Origin: Haliotis asinina
Taxonomy: Eukaryota > Mollusca > Gastropoda > Lepetellida > Haliotidae
Reading direction: 5' to 3'
DNA length: 64,000 bases
Assembly (NCBI RefSeq): GCF_037392515.1
Contig: NC_090283.1
Coordinates: forward strand, 34,984,249 to 35,048,248
Numbering within the stretch: position 1 is the first letter of the stretch; each line of letters opens with the position of its first letter. Positions 1 to 28,559 of the stretch are shown here, in pieces. The notes beneath the pieces were generated by a model, which was given only the letters and a program-made list of their open reading frames with translations, had not been told where the DNA came from and did not search any database. The position numbers were made by a program, and so were the translations under genes.

Positions 1-113
1 TACAGGACTGCATGCTTTTTTCAGCTTACAAGGATACAAAACATATAGGGCCTTGTAGGGTTAAATTGATTGTTTAAGTTTCTGTGACTAGTTTTTTGTG
101 TTCCATGTTACAG

Positions 114-15751
<15,638 letters not shown>

Positions 15752-16200
15752 AGGCCAGACAGACCACACCACACCGACAGCCATCACCACCACCAACTTT
15801 ACCAAACACACCACATTGCCATATGAGTCATCAGACCCAATACTGACGGAAACAGGGTTGCTGTAGCTGCTTATGCAGCCTCTGCAGAGCCCTCAGATGT
15901 ATTGTGCTGGAGAGTCATCATTCCGATGTACATCAGCGCATTGTGATGTGAACTTTGCTCACCGATCATGCTCCATATGTGTTTATATGCAGGGTCCACA
16001 GACTCCTTTGTTTATGCAGTCCTGTATGTGTTCTACTCAAGAGAGTGCAGTTATACCCACCCAGCTCTGCCTGTCTAGGCAGACTTTGGCAGGGGGGAGA
16101 GAGAGAAGTGTTAGGACAAGTGTCTGACCATTCCTGTTGTATTTTTATTGTTATATTTTTGATTTACACTATTTATGTATACAATTATTATTAAACATTT
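15752..16200 (+). other. Probable 3' UTR of the myosin VII gene
   Basis: Sequence directly after the TAG stop. The variant polyadenylation hexamer ATTAAA lies at 16190-16195, about 440 nt beyond the stop. Whether the transcript ends there or further on cannot be told. Confidence 0.5.
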
Positions 16201-17680
16201 ATGTTTATGTACCTATATACATGTATATGTGACATTCCGTTATGATTGAATTTGTTCATTTATTTGCTCTTACCTTTTGATGTAAGTGAATGCTATGCTC
16301 AGCTTGCTCCGCGTTGTAAATTGATGCAGACAAACCTTGTGTTACCTGTGTATGACAGTCTATGTCTGTCAGACTGATGGGCACTGGGCCAGTGGTGTGT
16401 TGAGTCAGCGTCTGGTCGTTACCACAACATATCATGGCCACAATATTCACTGTGCTGAACGTTGGTGTCAGATGTGTTTCAAATATTATATATTGCTTCC
16501 AAAGCATGTGGATTTGCCCACCTTAAGAGAGGATGCCTTTAAGTGAAATGGCTTGGGGGCTACCATTGCTAGAAATAGGTACTATCTATGACATGAGGAG
16601 TTAGGCGGAGGCGGGGTGGAGGGGGAGGACAGCTCCACATAGATGAGGAGCAGGTTACACCATTCCGTCTAGGTCTCACTGGCACATAATACATGCTGTA
16701 TTTATTTTGTAACAGTACTGGTCTCAATAAGTAGTGGTCCCAAAACAAACCTCCAGGTTGTGTATAAACTGTATCTCACAAGTAGTGGCAGATATTTCTA
16801 GATACTTGGCCTTATTTCTGATGTAACATATAGTTCTACATTGTAGTGTCTTTGGCAAGAAACACACATTTGACAAAGAATGTGTTAGTGTCCCAGACCT
16901 GCTCTGAAAGATAGTTCCCAGACTGGTCACCTTTACATCACATGACTCTGTCGAGTGCCCGAACAAAAACTATGGCAGGTTAACAACCATAGCTAGGGCT
17001 GGCAGATTGTATGTTAAGTATATATACAGTATACAGATGGTTTAACTCTTGTATGATTGTATGCAGTAGATATTAGTTTTCAAATCTGAAAAATGAGCTA
17101 ACTTCAGTGTAATAAGATTTTCATTCAAAATGTATTTTTGTATAATTCAATATTAACCATGCGAGTGACTGTTATCCCCTTGTAACTTATAAACTTCTGT
17201 GTATATCATGGTAATGTCAAGTGCACTATATCATGCAGATTCGTTTTTACTCATATTCACATCTGTACTTTTGTAATATTAATTTTTTCACCTGGCTGTC
17301 CCTTTTGCAGTACAAGTTTTGCAATATGCCTAAAATATATTTTCGTATGCATATGACTATAAAGTATTCAGATGATACACCTGCGGTGTTGTTCATTCTT
17401 GTTATCCACACATGGCTGAGAAGGGTCTAGATCCAGGTCTCGACAACTCATCCATGTCGTGAAGGGACCAGTTGGTAACACTCTCTGTGGTTGAAACATG
17501 CTGTCATATTACAATTACATGATGGATGATGGGACAGCAGTCCCTGGATTATTTAGTCCAGACTTGAATATTTAGACTGGTGTCATATCGCTGTTGGTTC
17601 TAAACAACCAACACACAAAACATACATGGCTAGCACAGTATCCAATACCTGAGTTCAATTATCCATATGTGTACAACATG
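16201..17680. other. Intergenic stretch or longer 3' UTR, nothing recognised
   Basis: AT-rich sequence with only short chance frames. No repeat array, RNA gene or conserved protein was recognised. Confidence 0.4.
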
Positions 17681-17689
17681 TGAAGCCCA

Positions 17690-17753
17690 TGCCTGGTGTC
17701 TCTTGCCGGCATGTATTGCTAAAAGCAGCATAAAACTAGACTCACTCTAAGCC
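17690..17753 (-). mobile_element. SINE head fragment, reverse orientation
   Basis: The reverse complement reads GAGTGAGTCTAGTTTTATGC then TGCTTTTAGCAATACATGCC, matching the head of the abalone-type SINE and its CTTTTAGCAATA variant. Confidence 0.6.
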
Positions 17754-17833
17754 GCTGTTGTTCACTGTGCATAGTTACACCTGCAGACATGCCATAAATC
17801 TTGTGTGTTCAAATCCACGCCAGGAGGGCAAAA

Positions 17834-17920
17834 ATTTTCGAAGTTCGCTAAGCGCTAAGATAGTCGGAAGTTAATGTATGGCACTAACGACTGTCTTAGC
17901 GCTAAGAGGGCTTCGAAAAT
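17834..17920. mobile_element. Long hairpin, MITE-like
   Basis: Left arm TTTTCGAAGTTCGCTAAGCG and onward is mirrored by a right arm ending GCTTCGAAAA. Both arms contain the self-complementary block CTAAGCGCTAAG or CTTAGCGCTAAG and an AGTCG/CGACT pair. The arms are about 37 nt with a loop of about 11 nt (17873-17883). It is probably a small foldback element. No coding sequence. Confidence 0.6.
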
Positions 17921-19370
17921 CCAGGCCCTGTCCTGATTATGGCCCCAGGTTAGTCAACACCAAGCCCATTCTAGTGCCTAGTAGGCTACTCTCGGGGAAA
18001 GGTCGATGCATTTCAGACTCAACGTCACATAATGCTGACTTGCACTGATGTCATCAATATCGTTTGCTAAACTGAAATCACTCATTCCTCAAAAACTTAT
18101 TTGATATTCCTCAAATTCCACCCCGACCTACATAGGAACACTGCACCTCATTCAAAACTGACAGAAACATCTGGTGGCGGTGCCTTACCGTCAGTATTTG
18201 TATATGAAAGATATAAATACCTCATCCTCGCGTTTCACATGTTGCAGACGAAGAATGGAATTGTTTCTCTTACCAGTGAAGCTAACGCAGCAATTTGAAA
18301 TTGAGAATAAAAGAGAATCAAAGAGAATACTAAAACGGCGACTTTGTTGAAATGGGGTTTACTCAAAACAGATACGAAGTTTTTATAACACCAATGGTGT
18401 TACACGTGTGAAGTCGGGGAGAATTTACATTTTGCACAAGTATTTCATGAGATTTATACAGTAACAGGCCAATGGGATGACGTCACTGACGGGTAGATAT
18501 TTTTCAAAAATAGCGTGAAGAAAGATATTCCTACAAATGGTTGTATGGAAACTGAGAGTGTAGCGCTTTATTGGTTGATATCTGATTATGCCTTCTGACC
18601 ATGAAAGCAAGTTATATAGCAGTACGTAACGCCATTAATAGTTCAACCTGTACCTAAATCACTGGCTTTAGGTCATGACATGAGTACGTTGAGTGTAATT
18701 TCCATGGACTGACTCACTACGAAACGGAGTTTACACCGGGAAATGTAAACAGTCTTGTTAATTCAGTACAGTATGTTTTTCCCAACACGGGTTTTCTGTT
18801 TGCTTATTCAGTATTTCCCTACGAGGGCTGTGAACGTTGATCTATCAGTTTCACACTGAGTGACGAGTTTCTGTATAGTGAGTAATTACTGTCTGTAACA
18901 GAGAGATTCACGGAAGTCAGCTGACTATTCTTGTCACCCATTGTTGGTGTAAGGTAACGCGATGACTCTTATCAGTGGCTCACTGTCGACTGACGAAAAC
19001 AAATCAAAAACACTGCACAGTTCAGATCTAGTCCCAGTCACTTCTATTATTAACACTCAACCTGTACAACTTCCTGGTTGATGAGCGCAACATCATCGTC
19101 CGCAACAAACAGAGCACAACCACGTCCTTGACTGTAACGAGACAAGCAAGGGTAACGTGCGAAGCTGGGGAGGGAATATCGCCCAAGACGCCGCAGTATG
19201 CTGAACAGTGTATGTTGCCTCCATGTCGTGACTCCTCATCTCACGTTCATGCTGATTATTGATCTGCCACACCACCATACCCAAGATCGTGGGGTTAACC
19301 AGGCTGGTAAACGTCAAGTCTTCAGTACATGTCTTCCTGCACGAGGGGGAAATTGCTGGAAGAAGCGTAA
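17921..19370. other. Intergenic stretch, nothing recognised
   Basis: No array, conserved frame or RNA gene was recognised. Frames of 60-110 codons around 19100-19530 have low-complexity or chance composition. Confidence 0.4.
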
Positions 19371-19373
19371 AAA

Positions 19374-19492
19374 CACGTTCAGGCCTCGTCCATCACCTTC
19401 AGGCTTCGTTCATCACCTTCAGGCTTCGTTCATCACCTTCAGGCTTCGTTCATCACCTTCAGGCTTCGTTCATCACCTTCAGGCCTCGTCCT
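19374..19492 (+). repeat. 20-bp minisatellite, about 6 copies
   Basis: Tandem units of CTTCAGGCTTCGTTCATCAC with small changes in the outer copies. It creates short open frames in two registers that are repeat artefacts. Confidence 0.85.
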
Positions 19493-20433
19493 CTATCTTC
19501 AGCGTTATCCTTCACTCGGGGGCACCTTAGTCACCAGTATGACCCAAATCCGAATGTCATTCACTATCGCGATACACGAAGTTAAGGCAAAACACAGAAC
19601 CATGTAATACATTTTGGGCTTTAGGTTTCACGCATAATAAACACATGAACTCAAACACCACTCTTGTGTATATTATGAATACGAGACACTTAGTCAACGC
19701 GTTGTATGCTGTTAAGAAGTGGGGGTTTTCCGTGGTGGGGTAATTTTAATTGGAAAGCAAATTGTATGATTGTATCTGGAATTAGAATAAAGTTACCTCT
19801 TTCTCAACGAGTTTTGCATTTCGTAACGTTTCAGACTGTAATTATCAGATTGCATTCGCGATATCGACAGACCAAGAACGTTGATGTCATACGTGGATCT
19901 TGTCGACCGAGGGCAACAACTGACCCACGACGCAGTTTTATTAGAACGACAGTGTTACACAACCGTTCTCTGAAACTGGAGATGAGCTTCACAAAAGTAC
20001 ATGTATTAGAGCAACTGGACAGTAGTCGCTTCACAGATGGAACCTGTATGTTAGACGTCCATGGTTGACGGCCTTTACTGCAAGACGTCGTTGGTGTCAA
20101 GAAACTCATAGTTGGGACAATCAGTCAGGCAAACTTTTCATTTTGGGATCCTTAATCAAGGTTTAGTATAGACTTCACTGATAGTCGGAACAGAGTGTGG
20201 CTTAGACAAAATGAAGTGCTGGAGACTAAATCTACATGAAAGCACAAGCGTACCTTTATTTTTGTTCAAGATTCTTCACAAGCTTTGTCTCGCATTTTTT
20301 CTCTCAGTATATATCACAACATGGCACACACATTGGGATACAACATGTATTCACAATCTGGGAACTATCACAATATACAGATATATACTGGATACTGGAC
20401 AGGATATTAAGTGTACAATGAAATATTTACATA

Positions 20434-20434
20434 T

Positions 20435-20470
<36 letters not shown>

Positions 20471-20479
20471 ACACACACA

Positions 20480-20511
<32 letters not shown>
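20434..20511. repeat. (CA)n microsatellite
   Basis: About 78 bp of CACACA with three CAGA interruptions, intergenic. Confidence 0.97.
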
Positions 20512-20512
<1 letters not shown>

Positions 20513-21284
20513 AATATCCAGTCAAAGTGAAAGTGGATGCAGCATAACATGTGTATAATCATTTATCCATTTTATCCATACATCACAGAATGACACACTA
20601 AATGGGACAGAACATATCCAGTCAAATGGAGTATTCTGAGTCAATGTATGACATGACTATTCTGTTGGACATCCCGCCTCTGGATCCGCATTTGATCATC
20701 AACACCCAAAACTGTCGACAACAACGTCGTCCAGCGTCATGTGACATAAGCCCCGCCAATTCTATTGTCAGCTAACAGTTTAATATTTGAGCAAACATCT
20801 AGGCAAAACAGATGTCAAGAATACCTTCAAATGTACTCCTTGCTATGAAGTATGGGTACTATCAAGTCAGCTGAAGTATTTGAGTCGCGTTATGTAGATT
20901 CCCATCACCACGGCGAGACAACCAGCAGTATGTGAGGACATATCATCATCACCCGATCGTGTCTCCACGCTATGTGAACATCCAGGTCAGAAATGGTCTT
21001 TAGCATTATGATTGTCTACCCTTTGAACTGACACCCGGGTTACACGGCACTCTGAACTAATGTTCTTGAACCAGCGACCATATAATAGACTCTGCTGGCA
21101 CTGACAAACATCCCATACACCAGTCGTGTCGGTGTGATTGAACATTAAAAATGTGTGAGTTGTAGAAAATTAAACATTGAATTATATTTATTTACATGAA
21201 CAAAACAGTATATCATTACGTATTTATATGATGCAATCAAACACGTGCGTTATTATAAACTGAGATCGTTCTGCCTGTTTCTGC

Positions 21285-21795
21285 CAGTGTTTTCGTGTCT
21301 GACTGCATGTGTGTCTGACTGTATGTGTGCCTGTCCTGTACGTAGCTACCATGATAGAAAAACACGGGCTTACACATGACTGTAGCTACAAAGAATGGGC
21401 AAGCCCTCAATTATACTATCTAAATGGAAAGCTTTACAAACCATAGTGATTACACGAAATAAAATGGCTTGCTAAGCGCCTGCTGTCTGTGTGTGTGCCT
21501 GTATGTATGTGTGTCTGTCTGTATGTGTACCTGGCGCTATGCCCATCTGCCTGTCTGTGTGTGTGCCTGTATGTTTGTGTGTCTGTCTGTGTGTTAGGGT
21601 GTGTGTGTCTGTCTGTTAGGGTGTGTCTCTCTGTCTGGGTATGTCTGTGTGGGTGTGTTTGGATGTGTCTGGGTGTATCTTTGTGTTAGGGTGTGTCTGT
21701 CTATGTCTGTCTGTCTCTGTGTGTGTGTGTTTGCTGTGTTTGCTTGTGTCTCTGTGTGTGCTTGTTCGAGTGCGTGTGTTCCTGTCTGTGTTAGA
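21285..21795. repeat. TG-rich low-complexity tract
   Basis: Imperfect TGTGTCTG/TGTGTGCC repeats with words such as TGTGTCTGTCTG. The several Cys/Val-rich or Thr/His-rich frames through it are repeat artefacts. Confidence 0.85.
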
Positions 21796-22511
21796 ACCTC
21801 GTGCGAAAATGAATGAATGAATGAATGATACGTCTAGCTTTAAAATTTGAAAAATATCACAGCACTGAGCTTCGCCATTTGGTGTCACCTTGATTATTAC
21901 AAACATATGTCCCACCCTAACACACACCATGATATACAAGAGGAAGTCTTGAAGCCAACTCGCTACCGAATCTTTAGGGACATAATGCTGGGAGAGTTCA
22001 CTTCCTCTCATTCTTCAAGGTCATGCCTGTAGAGTCTGCCGTGCTGCAGTGGTCTGATGTAGCTATTGCTATTACACCATTATGACATGTCTCCGTCTCT
22101 TGGGGCACTGGGGCGCCCCAGTATATAGAGCATCTACAACTCACTCAACACGTAGCTAAAGCTAGGCACCTGAAGGTTAATCAGTTTGGGGACACTTATA
22201 AAGGGATGATTTGAGCTTCAACAAATGGGTTTGTACTAGTGACGTTTGTTTTGGCACAATGGTATTTGTGTTACTGGGAGCAGGCTGGTAACAAAGCGTC
22301 CACACATGACAGTAAATGGTCTGTGCTGTCGCAATTACAGACAACAATGGTTAAATTACTCGAGGGTCACACGCTGTCCACACCTCCACGTAGAGACTAA
22401 ACACCGTAACACCAGTGCCGTGTGAACACGCCTCTACAGCGAGTTGAGTGATACCTGGCTGGGATACCTGCTGTAGGTGTGTATACCCAGGGGGTTGCTC
22501 CAAGAACAGTA

Positions 22512-24567
22512 TCAGTTCAGCTTGAATACACCGAGGAAGCTGCGTGCTGGGTCGCGGTAGATGAGACCTGGGCGAGACACGGTCACGTAGATCTCGTCCC
22601 TTCTGCTCAGCTGGAACACACCCATCACGTGGCTAGTATGGAGGAAGAGGCTGTCACTGCCGTTCCCACAGCACGAGTGTGCCGCTTGAAGCAATTCCTC
22701 ACGACCTCCATTCGGGATGGTGACGCTGTAACGATGCACCAGATGCCCCAGTAGAGTAGGGGGGTTGGACCGGGTGGAGGGCTCGTCCATGTTGACCTTG
22801 AAGTAGACCTGGCTGTAGACAAGGTACAGTCCGCTGTGTTCAACCACGAGGCGGTCAGCGTGCAGATGGAGGCCCTCCATGAAGGAGAGAGGACGGTTGG
22901 TCAGCCATGACCGCACCTGGGTCTCTTTGGACTCTACAAGAAAAAACAGACGAACATTGTTTTAGTGTTATATGGTTTCTACTGGGAGCGCCTTGTCATC
23001 GAACAGATTTTATTTCGGTACAGAGGCCATTGGTCCATGTACAGCAAATGCAAGGTGATATATGATGTATTGACAATATGGTTTAAAGATATACTTCAGA
23101 GTAAACATGTATGTCTCGTTAATCTCTGGATACAATTCTTTTTATGTAGAGCATCTTTAATAAATAGCGCAATTTTTATAAGTAGATTCTTATCTTTGCA
23201 TGTTAACAACTTATAAAATCTGCCTATGGTAAATGGACAAATTAATTCTGGTAAATATTTGCTTCTTAAATTGGCATATGCATCACAAACAATTAGAAAA
23301 TGTGGTTCATCTTCCAAACTATTACTGTTACACATTTTACATATTTTGTTGATTCCACTGTCATCTTTAAATCTTACATTACATAGGATTGGCAATTGTT
23401 GAATACGTAATAGGCATACACAACGTCTATGTTCCCTAAGATGTACAATGGGGATATAGTACTCAACATCATCAACAGCCTTGTTATCCGTTCCTATCGG
23501 ATAGCAGTCTGCATTGTGATTAACTCTGGCACCGACCTGTCTTTTGAAGTCCAGCTAGCAGATGGGCTCCCACTCTTGCTGTTGACTTATGTGCTGCCAC
23601 CTGTTGTCTGGACTCCTGCTGAAGGGACTCTGGCAAAAACAAAGTTAGTTCATAACCTCTTTCGGCACAAGGGATTAGATAACTAACTTAGCAATCTTTA
23701 TATATCTCTGAGGTTAACATTCATGATGAATCAAGATGATATTGATGAATATCAACCTCACTAGAACAAAGTTTATATTTAATATATTGGGAACATATGT
23801 ACTTTCGGGATATTTTTTCACGTCATGTTAACCGAACTTACCCATGACTTCTTTTTGTTTCACCTTGCGGTCAACTAACTGCAACCAAAGGATAAATGCT
23901 ATTTGTTATTGTCTGGAGGCACGTTGTAGCTTGTGTTTTCTGAAACACTTATTGTATCTGACTATCCTCAAATAGCAGTTTATAGGACAAATGGTTAACG
24001 GGATTGTTTAGTCATATGGACAGGCGTTAGGATTCAAAAGTCACAGCTCACCTTAGCAAACATTATCGAAAACTGTTTGGGAGTTTTGGCACAGCAGATC
24101 ATTGTCCGGTTCTCGAAGTGTCTGTCCAGAAGGTGAATGTTGTCATCCTGCTCGGGGAAGGGCGTGGTCAGAATGTCCCTGCAGGGGAGACACACGGCCT
24201 GCTGTGGTGCTGGTGGGTGAGGGTGATGCTGCAATGTGCCGGTGTACAGAAGTAGACTTAGACAGAGGGCTCCCACACTCATACACATACACATGGCAAC
24301 TACCACTAGCATTCCCTTGTTCCCTGACTTGTGAGACTTTTGGTAGTGGGTACTTCCCCTAGTATTAACTAGTGGGGCTTCAGAGTCGCTTGTAGAGAAC
24401 GTTGACATGTCTGATGCTGTAGAGGTATCAGAAGAAATGCTGGTGTCACGAGCCAGTCGACCGACCCGTTGAGGTTTTCCGTTCATCACTGAAGTCCTGG
24501 GGATTCCAGATTTCAAGAAGTCCTTTTGATTTATCTTTAAAAAAGAGAAATCTTCCTGGTGTATCAT
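22512..24567 (-). CDS. TNF-superfamily ligand, gene 1 (complete, 3 coding exons)
   Basis: Type II membrane ligand of the TNF family, presumably a trimer that binds TNF receptors. Exons on the minus strand: 24567-24052, 23878-23842 (37 nt) and 22933-22512; phases 0 and 1, 975 nt in total, 324 residues. Residues 1-85 are a Ser/Thr-rich cytoplasmic tail, about 86-109 a transmembrane segment (LVVVAMCMCM...), then a Cys-containing stalk (CLPCRD, MICCAK). The last exon is the TNF homology domain with LVVEHSGLYLVYSQVYFKV, the family's Gly-Leu-Tyr-x-x-Tyr-Ser-Gln signature, and ends FLGVFKLN. A pyrimidine-rich AG just inside the start (near 24540) could be a splice acceptor, so the true start may be Met-28. 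The exact paralogue is unknown; the domain most resembles TNF/lymphotoxin. Confidence 0.9.
22990..23450 (-). mobile_element. LINE 3' fragment in an intron of TNF gene 1
   Basis: The minus-strand frame (about 23443-23096) encodes a Cys-His-rich end like that of non-LTR retrotransposon proteins: RRCVCLLRIQQLPIL, then ICKMCNSNSLEDEPHFLIVC. The 3' end reads TGGCCTCTGTACCGAAATAAA, matching the end of the copy at 37600-38415. It is 5'-truncated, as is usual for LINEs. The clade was not determined. Confidence 0.7.
23842..23878 (-). CDS. 37-nt stalk micro-exon of TNF ligand gene 1
   Basis: The minus strand reads ...TTGCAG, then 37 coding bases for LVDRKVKQKEVM plus one base, then GTAAGT. It enters in phase 0 and leaves in phase 1, which is exactly what joins the first and last exons. 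Gene 3 has an exon of the same length and phase. Confidence 0.88.
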
Positions 24568-25540
24568 GTGTAGCGTTTACCCGTACAATTATTCTGGACA
24601 CCAGGATATACGGTGTTCCTACATTGTGCTTTGTTACCTACACGGGTAAATCACGTCAAGATAAGTCTTTCCTGTTCATTGATATGCTCTCCTGACTGTA
24701 TTGTTCTGATGGCTGATGTCCTACATAGATAATGGTACGTTAATACGTCATTTGTATACGGATTTACACACATATATCTTATCATCAAATGAACTCTGAC
24801 ATGATGGTATCATTAGCGTCAAACTCGAACGCATTTCACACTTTCGCACGTCCAATGTAATGTGTAGAAGGGATGGATTAAAACATTCATAGAAATTAGG
24901 AGTTACAATGAAACGTAGGTCTGTGGTGACCTAGTTGTTATACAGACGAGTTTGAATAATGTCAAGTCACCCTACAGTTGTATAAATACCTACTGTGTAA
25001 ATTGTCTTTGGCCTTCAGTGGCGGTTAGCCCTTAACATCTCGTGTTACCGACATGGCAGATAGTATTACAGAGTGGTACAGAACTGTGGCCTCTCCACTG
25101 TAAGTCATGACATGAGAACCCATGACCGACACCGAGAAACAATCTTTTGTTACTTTAGCAATATCGCTGTTTTGGTGAAATATAAATGCTACAGCAGAGA
25201 CCATATATCGGTATATGATCTCTGGCTACAGTATTATGAATGTGTATCGCTGAGGTCTGGCGATCCGATGTCAGTTTGATCGTATGTAAACGTTGATGGG
25301 TCGACTAATATCAGCAGCAACTTTAGCTTCTCATGCGGCTGAACATGAGGCACATAGGCCCATTCAAACAGAATGTACATGGAAGGCCCAGCTCCGGTTT
25401 TACCGCAACCACTTTAAATAGTTTGTTACCCACTTACACGTTGAGTGACTCACGAAGGGATCTCTTTATCATGTCTGTTTATTGAAGATACTGTATTACC
25501 AGGCTATGGGGGCCTGCTTTCATCCAGGTGTTAGGGGGTA
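24568..25540. other. Region upstream of TNF gene 1, nothing firm
   Basis: The promoter and 5' UTR of gene 1 are expected here on the minus strand. No convincing TATA box, start-site motif or upstream coding exon could be fixed. Confidence 0.35.
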
Positions 25541-25544
25541 CGTG

Positions 25545-25985
25545 AATTCGTGGTAGGTCTGGTGTAGTTTGTGTGTTAGTGGTAGGTCTGGTGTAGTGTA
25601 TGTGTTTGTGGTTGGTTTGGTGTAGTGTGTGTTAGTGGTTGGTATATTGTAGTATGTGTGTTAGTAGTAGGTTTGGTTTAGTGTGTGTGTGTGTGTGTGT
25701 GTGTATTTTAGTGGTAGGTCTGGAGTAATGTGTGTTTGTAATAGGTCTGGTGTATGTGTGTGTATGTTAGTAGTAGGTTTGGTGTAGTATAGTGTGTGTG
25801 TTTGTGGTAGGTTTGGTGTAGTGTGTATGTGTGTGTATTAGTGATAACTCTGGTGTAGTGTGTGTTAGTGGTAGGTTTGGTGGAGAGTGTGTTTGTGTGT
25901 TAGTGGTAGGTCTGGAGTAATGTGTGTTAGTAGTAGGTCTGGTGTAGTGTGTGTGTATTAGTAGTAGGTCTGATATTTGTGTTAA
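25545..25985. repeat. Diverged GT-rich minisatellite, about 30-bp unit
   Basis: Irregular units of GTTAGTGGTAGGTCTGGTGT followed by AGTGTGTGTG, with a pure (GT)n run at 25681-25703. Confidence 0.85.
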
Positions 25986-26360
25986 ATACTTTCCGATCCG
26001 TATAGTATTTGTGTTAAACACTGTTAGAGCATTGTAGTGCTTGTGTTAAACACTGTTAAACCCTATTAGTGTTTCTGTTGAACACTGTTTGAGCCGAGTA
26101 GTGTTAAACACTGCTAGATGCGTAAACACTGTTAGATCCATGTAGTGTTTGTGTTAAACACTGTTTAATCTTGATAGTCGTGTTAAACGTTGTTTGTCCC
26201 TTGTATAGTCGTGTTAAACACTGCTCTATCCACCGCGGACTGTTTGTGTTAAATACTTTATAGATCCGTGTAGTGTTTGTGTTAAACACTGGTTAGATCC
26301 TTGTAGTGTTTGCGTTAAATGCTGTTATATCCATGCAGTGTTTGTGTTAGACGGTGTTTG
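25975..26360. repeat. Diverged minisatellite with GTGTTAAACACTG core
   Basis: Roughly ten irregular units of about 35 bp containing the near-palindrome GTGTTAAACAC and TAGTGTTTGTGTTAA. It follows directly on the GT-rich array. Confidence 0.75.
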
Positions 26361-26754
26361 TCCAGATACACGTGTATGCGTGCACAGCGATCCCAGGGAT
26401 AGTGAGTGAGTTTGGCCAGTGTGCCAGTGTGTTTATCAATTACGGGTTGAAAGTCTAGTAGGTCAGGCAGCAGGTAACCCGGTGACTGACATCAGCACGA
26501 TATTGACACTAGCACACTGCAATGTTGATAAACATAATCTCGGGAACAATTGGCCAACTGCCATCACATTCACTTTTTACTCTGTCAAGTCTTCCATCGA
26601 TTTATGCTCATATAATTGTAAGTAACTCCACTTCCACGCCATGGAATATTCACTACTCTACATAACTTCCACTTCCTTAATACAACTGCAGTTGGTTATG
26701 TATATGTACAATTCTTTTAGGTATCATAAATGTATACATGTGATAAATTTCTGG

Positions 26755-26945
26755 CACTGACATCACGTGTTTCTGATAGACACTGATATCTCGTTTTTTA
26801 TCATAGACACTGGTATCTCGTGTTTAAGATAAACACTCGTATCTCGTGTTCATAATAGACACTGATACTTCGTGTTTAATATTAATAATATACAGTGATA
26901 TCTCGTGTTTATGATAAACATTGGTATCTCGTGTTAATAATAGTT
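26755..26945. repeat. Short diverged repeat, CACTGATATCTCGTGTTT core
   Basis: About seven units of 25-33 bp (GACACTGATATCTCGTGTTT variants), intergenic between TNF genes 1 and 2. Confidence 0.75.
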
Positions 26946-27134
26946 CTCGGTGCAAACATATATTTATGGTTAAAAATCCCAAATTTGATCACAAACGATT
27001 ACACGTGCTTACTGATATGCTTCCAGCTTATATAAGATATGTATTGACTCCACAACAGCTACTGGCGTGAAGCCAAAGTGACACGTGAATCTACATGGTG
27101 TTAGGAGGGCTATTGCAAAAGTGAGATCTGAAGA

Positions 27135-27192
27135 GGGGCTGGGGGTGGGGGTGGGGGTCGGGGTGTGGGTGGGGGTGGGGGTGGGGCTGGGT
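27135..27192 (+). repeat. G-rich tract with quadruplex potential
   Basis: More than ten runs of 3-5 G separated by one or two bases (GGGGGTGGGGGTGGGGG core). It fits the G-quadruplex pattern on the plus strand. Confidence 0.85.
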
Positions 27193-28020
27193 GTTGAGTC
27201 TGAACTTGAGATAACTTAGATACATAGATCTTTCTTCTGTTAAAATAACGATATACAGTTACTATTAGTATAAGTGTTATCATTACAGTCCTGCTATTTA
27301 CCGACTCAACTGCCTTGACTACTCCTCTGTGTCAATGCTTCAGACGAACACATGAAAAGCGACGTAAGTATTTAGGTAGCGATTAGGATGTACCTGATTG
27401 AAACAATGTCACGCAAAATGTTGAAATCCGCCTATTTTCACCCTAAATAATCTAGATACCTTGTCGATGTTACACATCACTGACGCAACCCACTAATATA
27501 CACAGTTATTTTCCCATGTGCGCTGATGACAGTTACGCCATTTTTACCTGTCAGGTATATCAGACTTACCTGTGGCTGCTGCTGCTGTTGTTTGTTACTT
27601 GAGATTGAAAACAAGGTCTATCATGTTACCTACCCGCAACTCATGGCTGTCGACCTGGAGCCCTCACCTGTGTCGCCAGCCAATCGTGTACTCAAATATA
27701 TATATATTTATATCCACATGGCGTCTGCATCTATTTATATACACTGTCACTAGCATGCACCCTGCTGTCCCTCGTGACCTATACCGCAGGTACGAGATTA
27801 CTGTTGTAGATTATATTTATAAAGAGGAAGAATGTTTTTGCAAAATTCGTTTTACTCTTTCTTGTGTGCAAGTAACAGCTTCTTGCTCGCTTAACTGGTA
27901 CTGATCGTGGCGTGCCTCTTGTAAAGGGGAACATCCATGAACAGCAGCTCGCCGTCATTGACAACATGAGTGTACGTGTTGACAGGGATCGGGGATGTAT
28001 GTGATGGTCGTCCAGGATAG

Positions 28021-28022
<2 letters not shown>

Positions 28023-28067
<45 letters not shown>

Positions 28068-28068
28068 G
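28023..28068. repeat. (GT)n microsatellite
   Basis: About 46 bp of pure GT, followed by a CGTGCGTG-rich stretch. Confidence 0.97.
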
Positions 28069-28559
28069 TGCGTTGTTGTACGTGCGTGAGTGCGCGCGTA
28101 TATGCGTGCGTCCGTCCGCACGCACGATACAAAATGGACGCGTGTTTAGTCTTTATTACACTGTGAAAGTGTGTGTAAGTTGAGCGTTTTTATTCGTACA
28201 GTGTGTCTGTGTGTGACCTTGTCATTGTAAGTAAGGCAAAGCTAGTTACACCGAATTCATATGGCGTTGGCAAATGGGAATAACTTCAAACTGAACTTAA
28301 ACCCTGACCCAGACTGCAGTTTGCAAAAGAGAGCGCCCTGACAATTGTCAAGCATTAGAAACACATTTTATCCCATTTTCAACACATCGGATCAGAGTAT
28401 AAAAAGTTAGGTTGTACGCGTGGCCTATGTGTGTACTGGACTGAAGAACTTCCTACATTAATGGTTGTTGTTGCACACGTTGAGTGCCGCGAAAGTCAAT
28501 CTCTCGTGGACTACGGCCGGGTAGCGGTGCAAGGCGTCGCGTTCCCTTTTCATTATATC

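Noticed and set aside
19706-20109. Overlapping frames of 120 and 92 codons on opposite strands
   Set aside because: No recognisable similarity, no splice context, and mutual overlap; treated as chance.
21489-22011. Cys/Val-rich frames (plus) and Thr/His-rich frame (minus) in the TG tract
   Set aside because: Low-complexity translation of a simple repeat.
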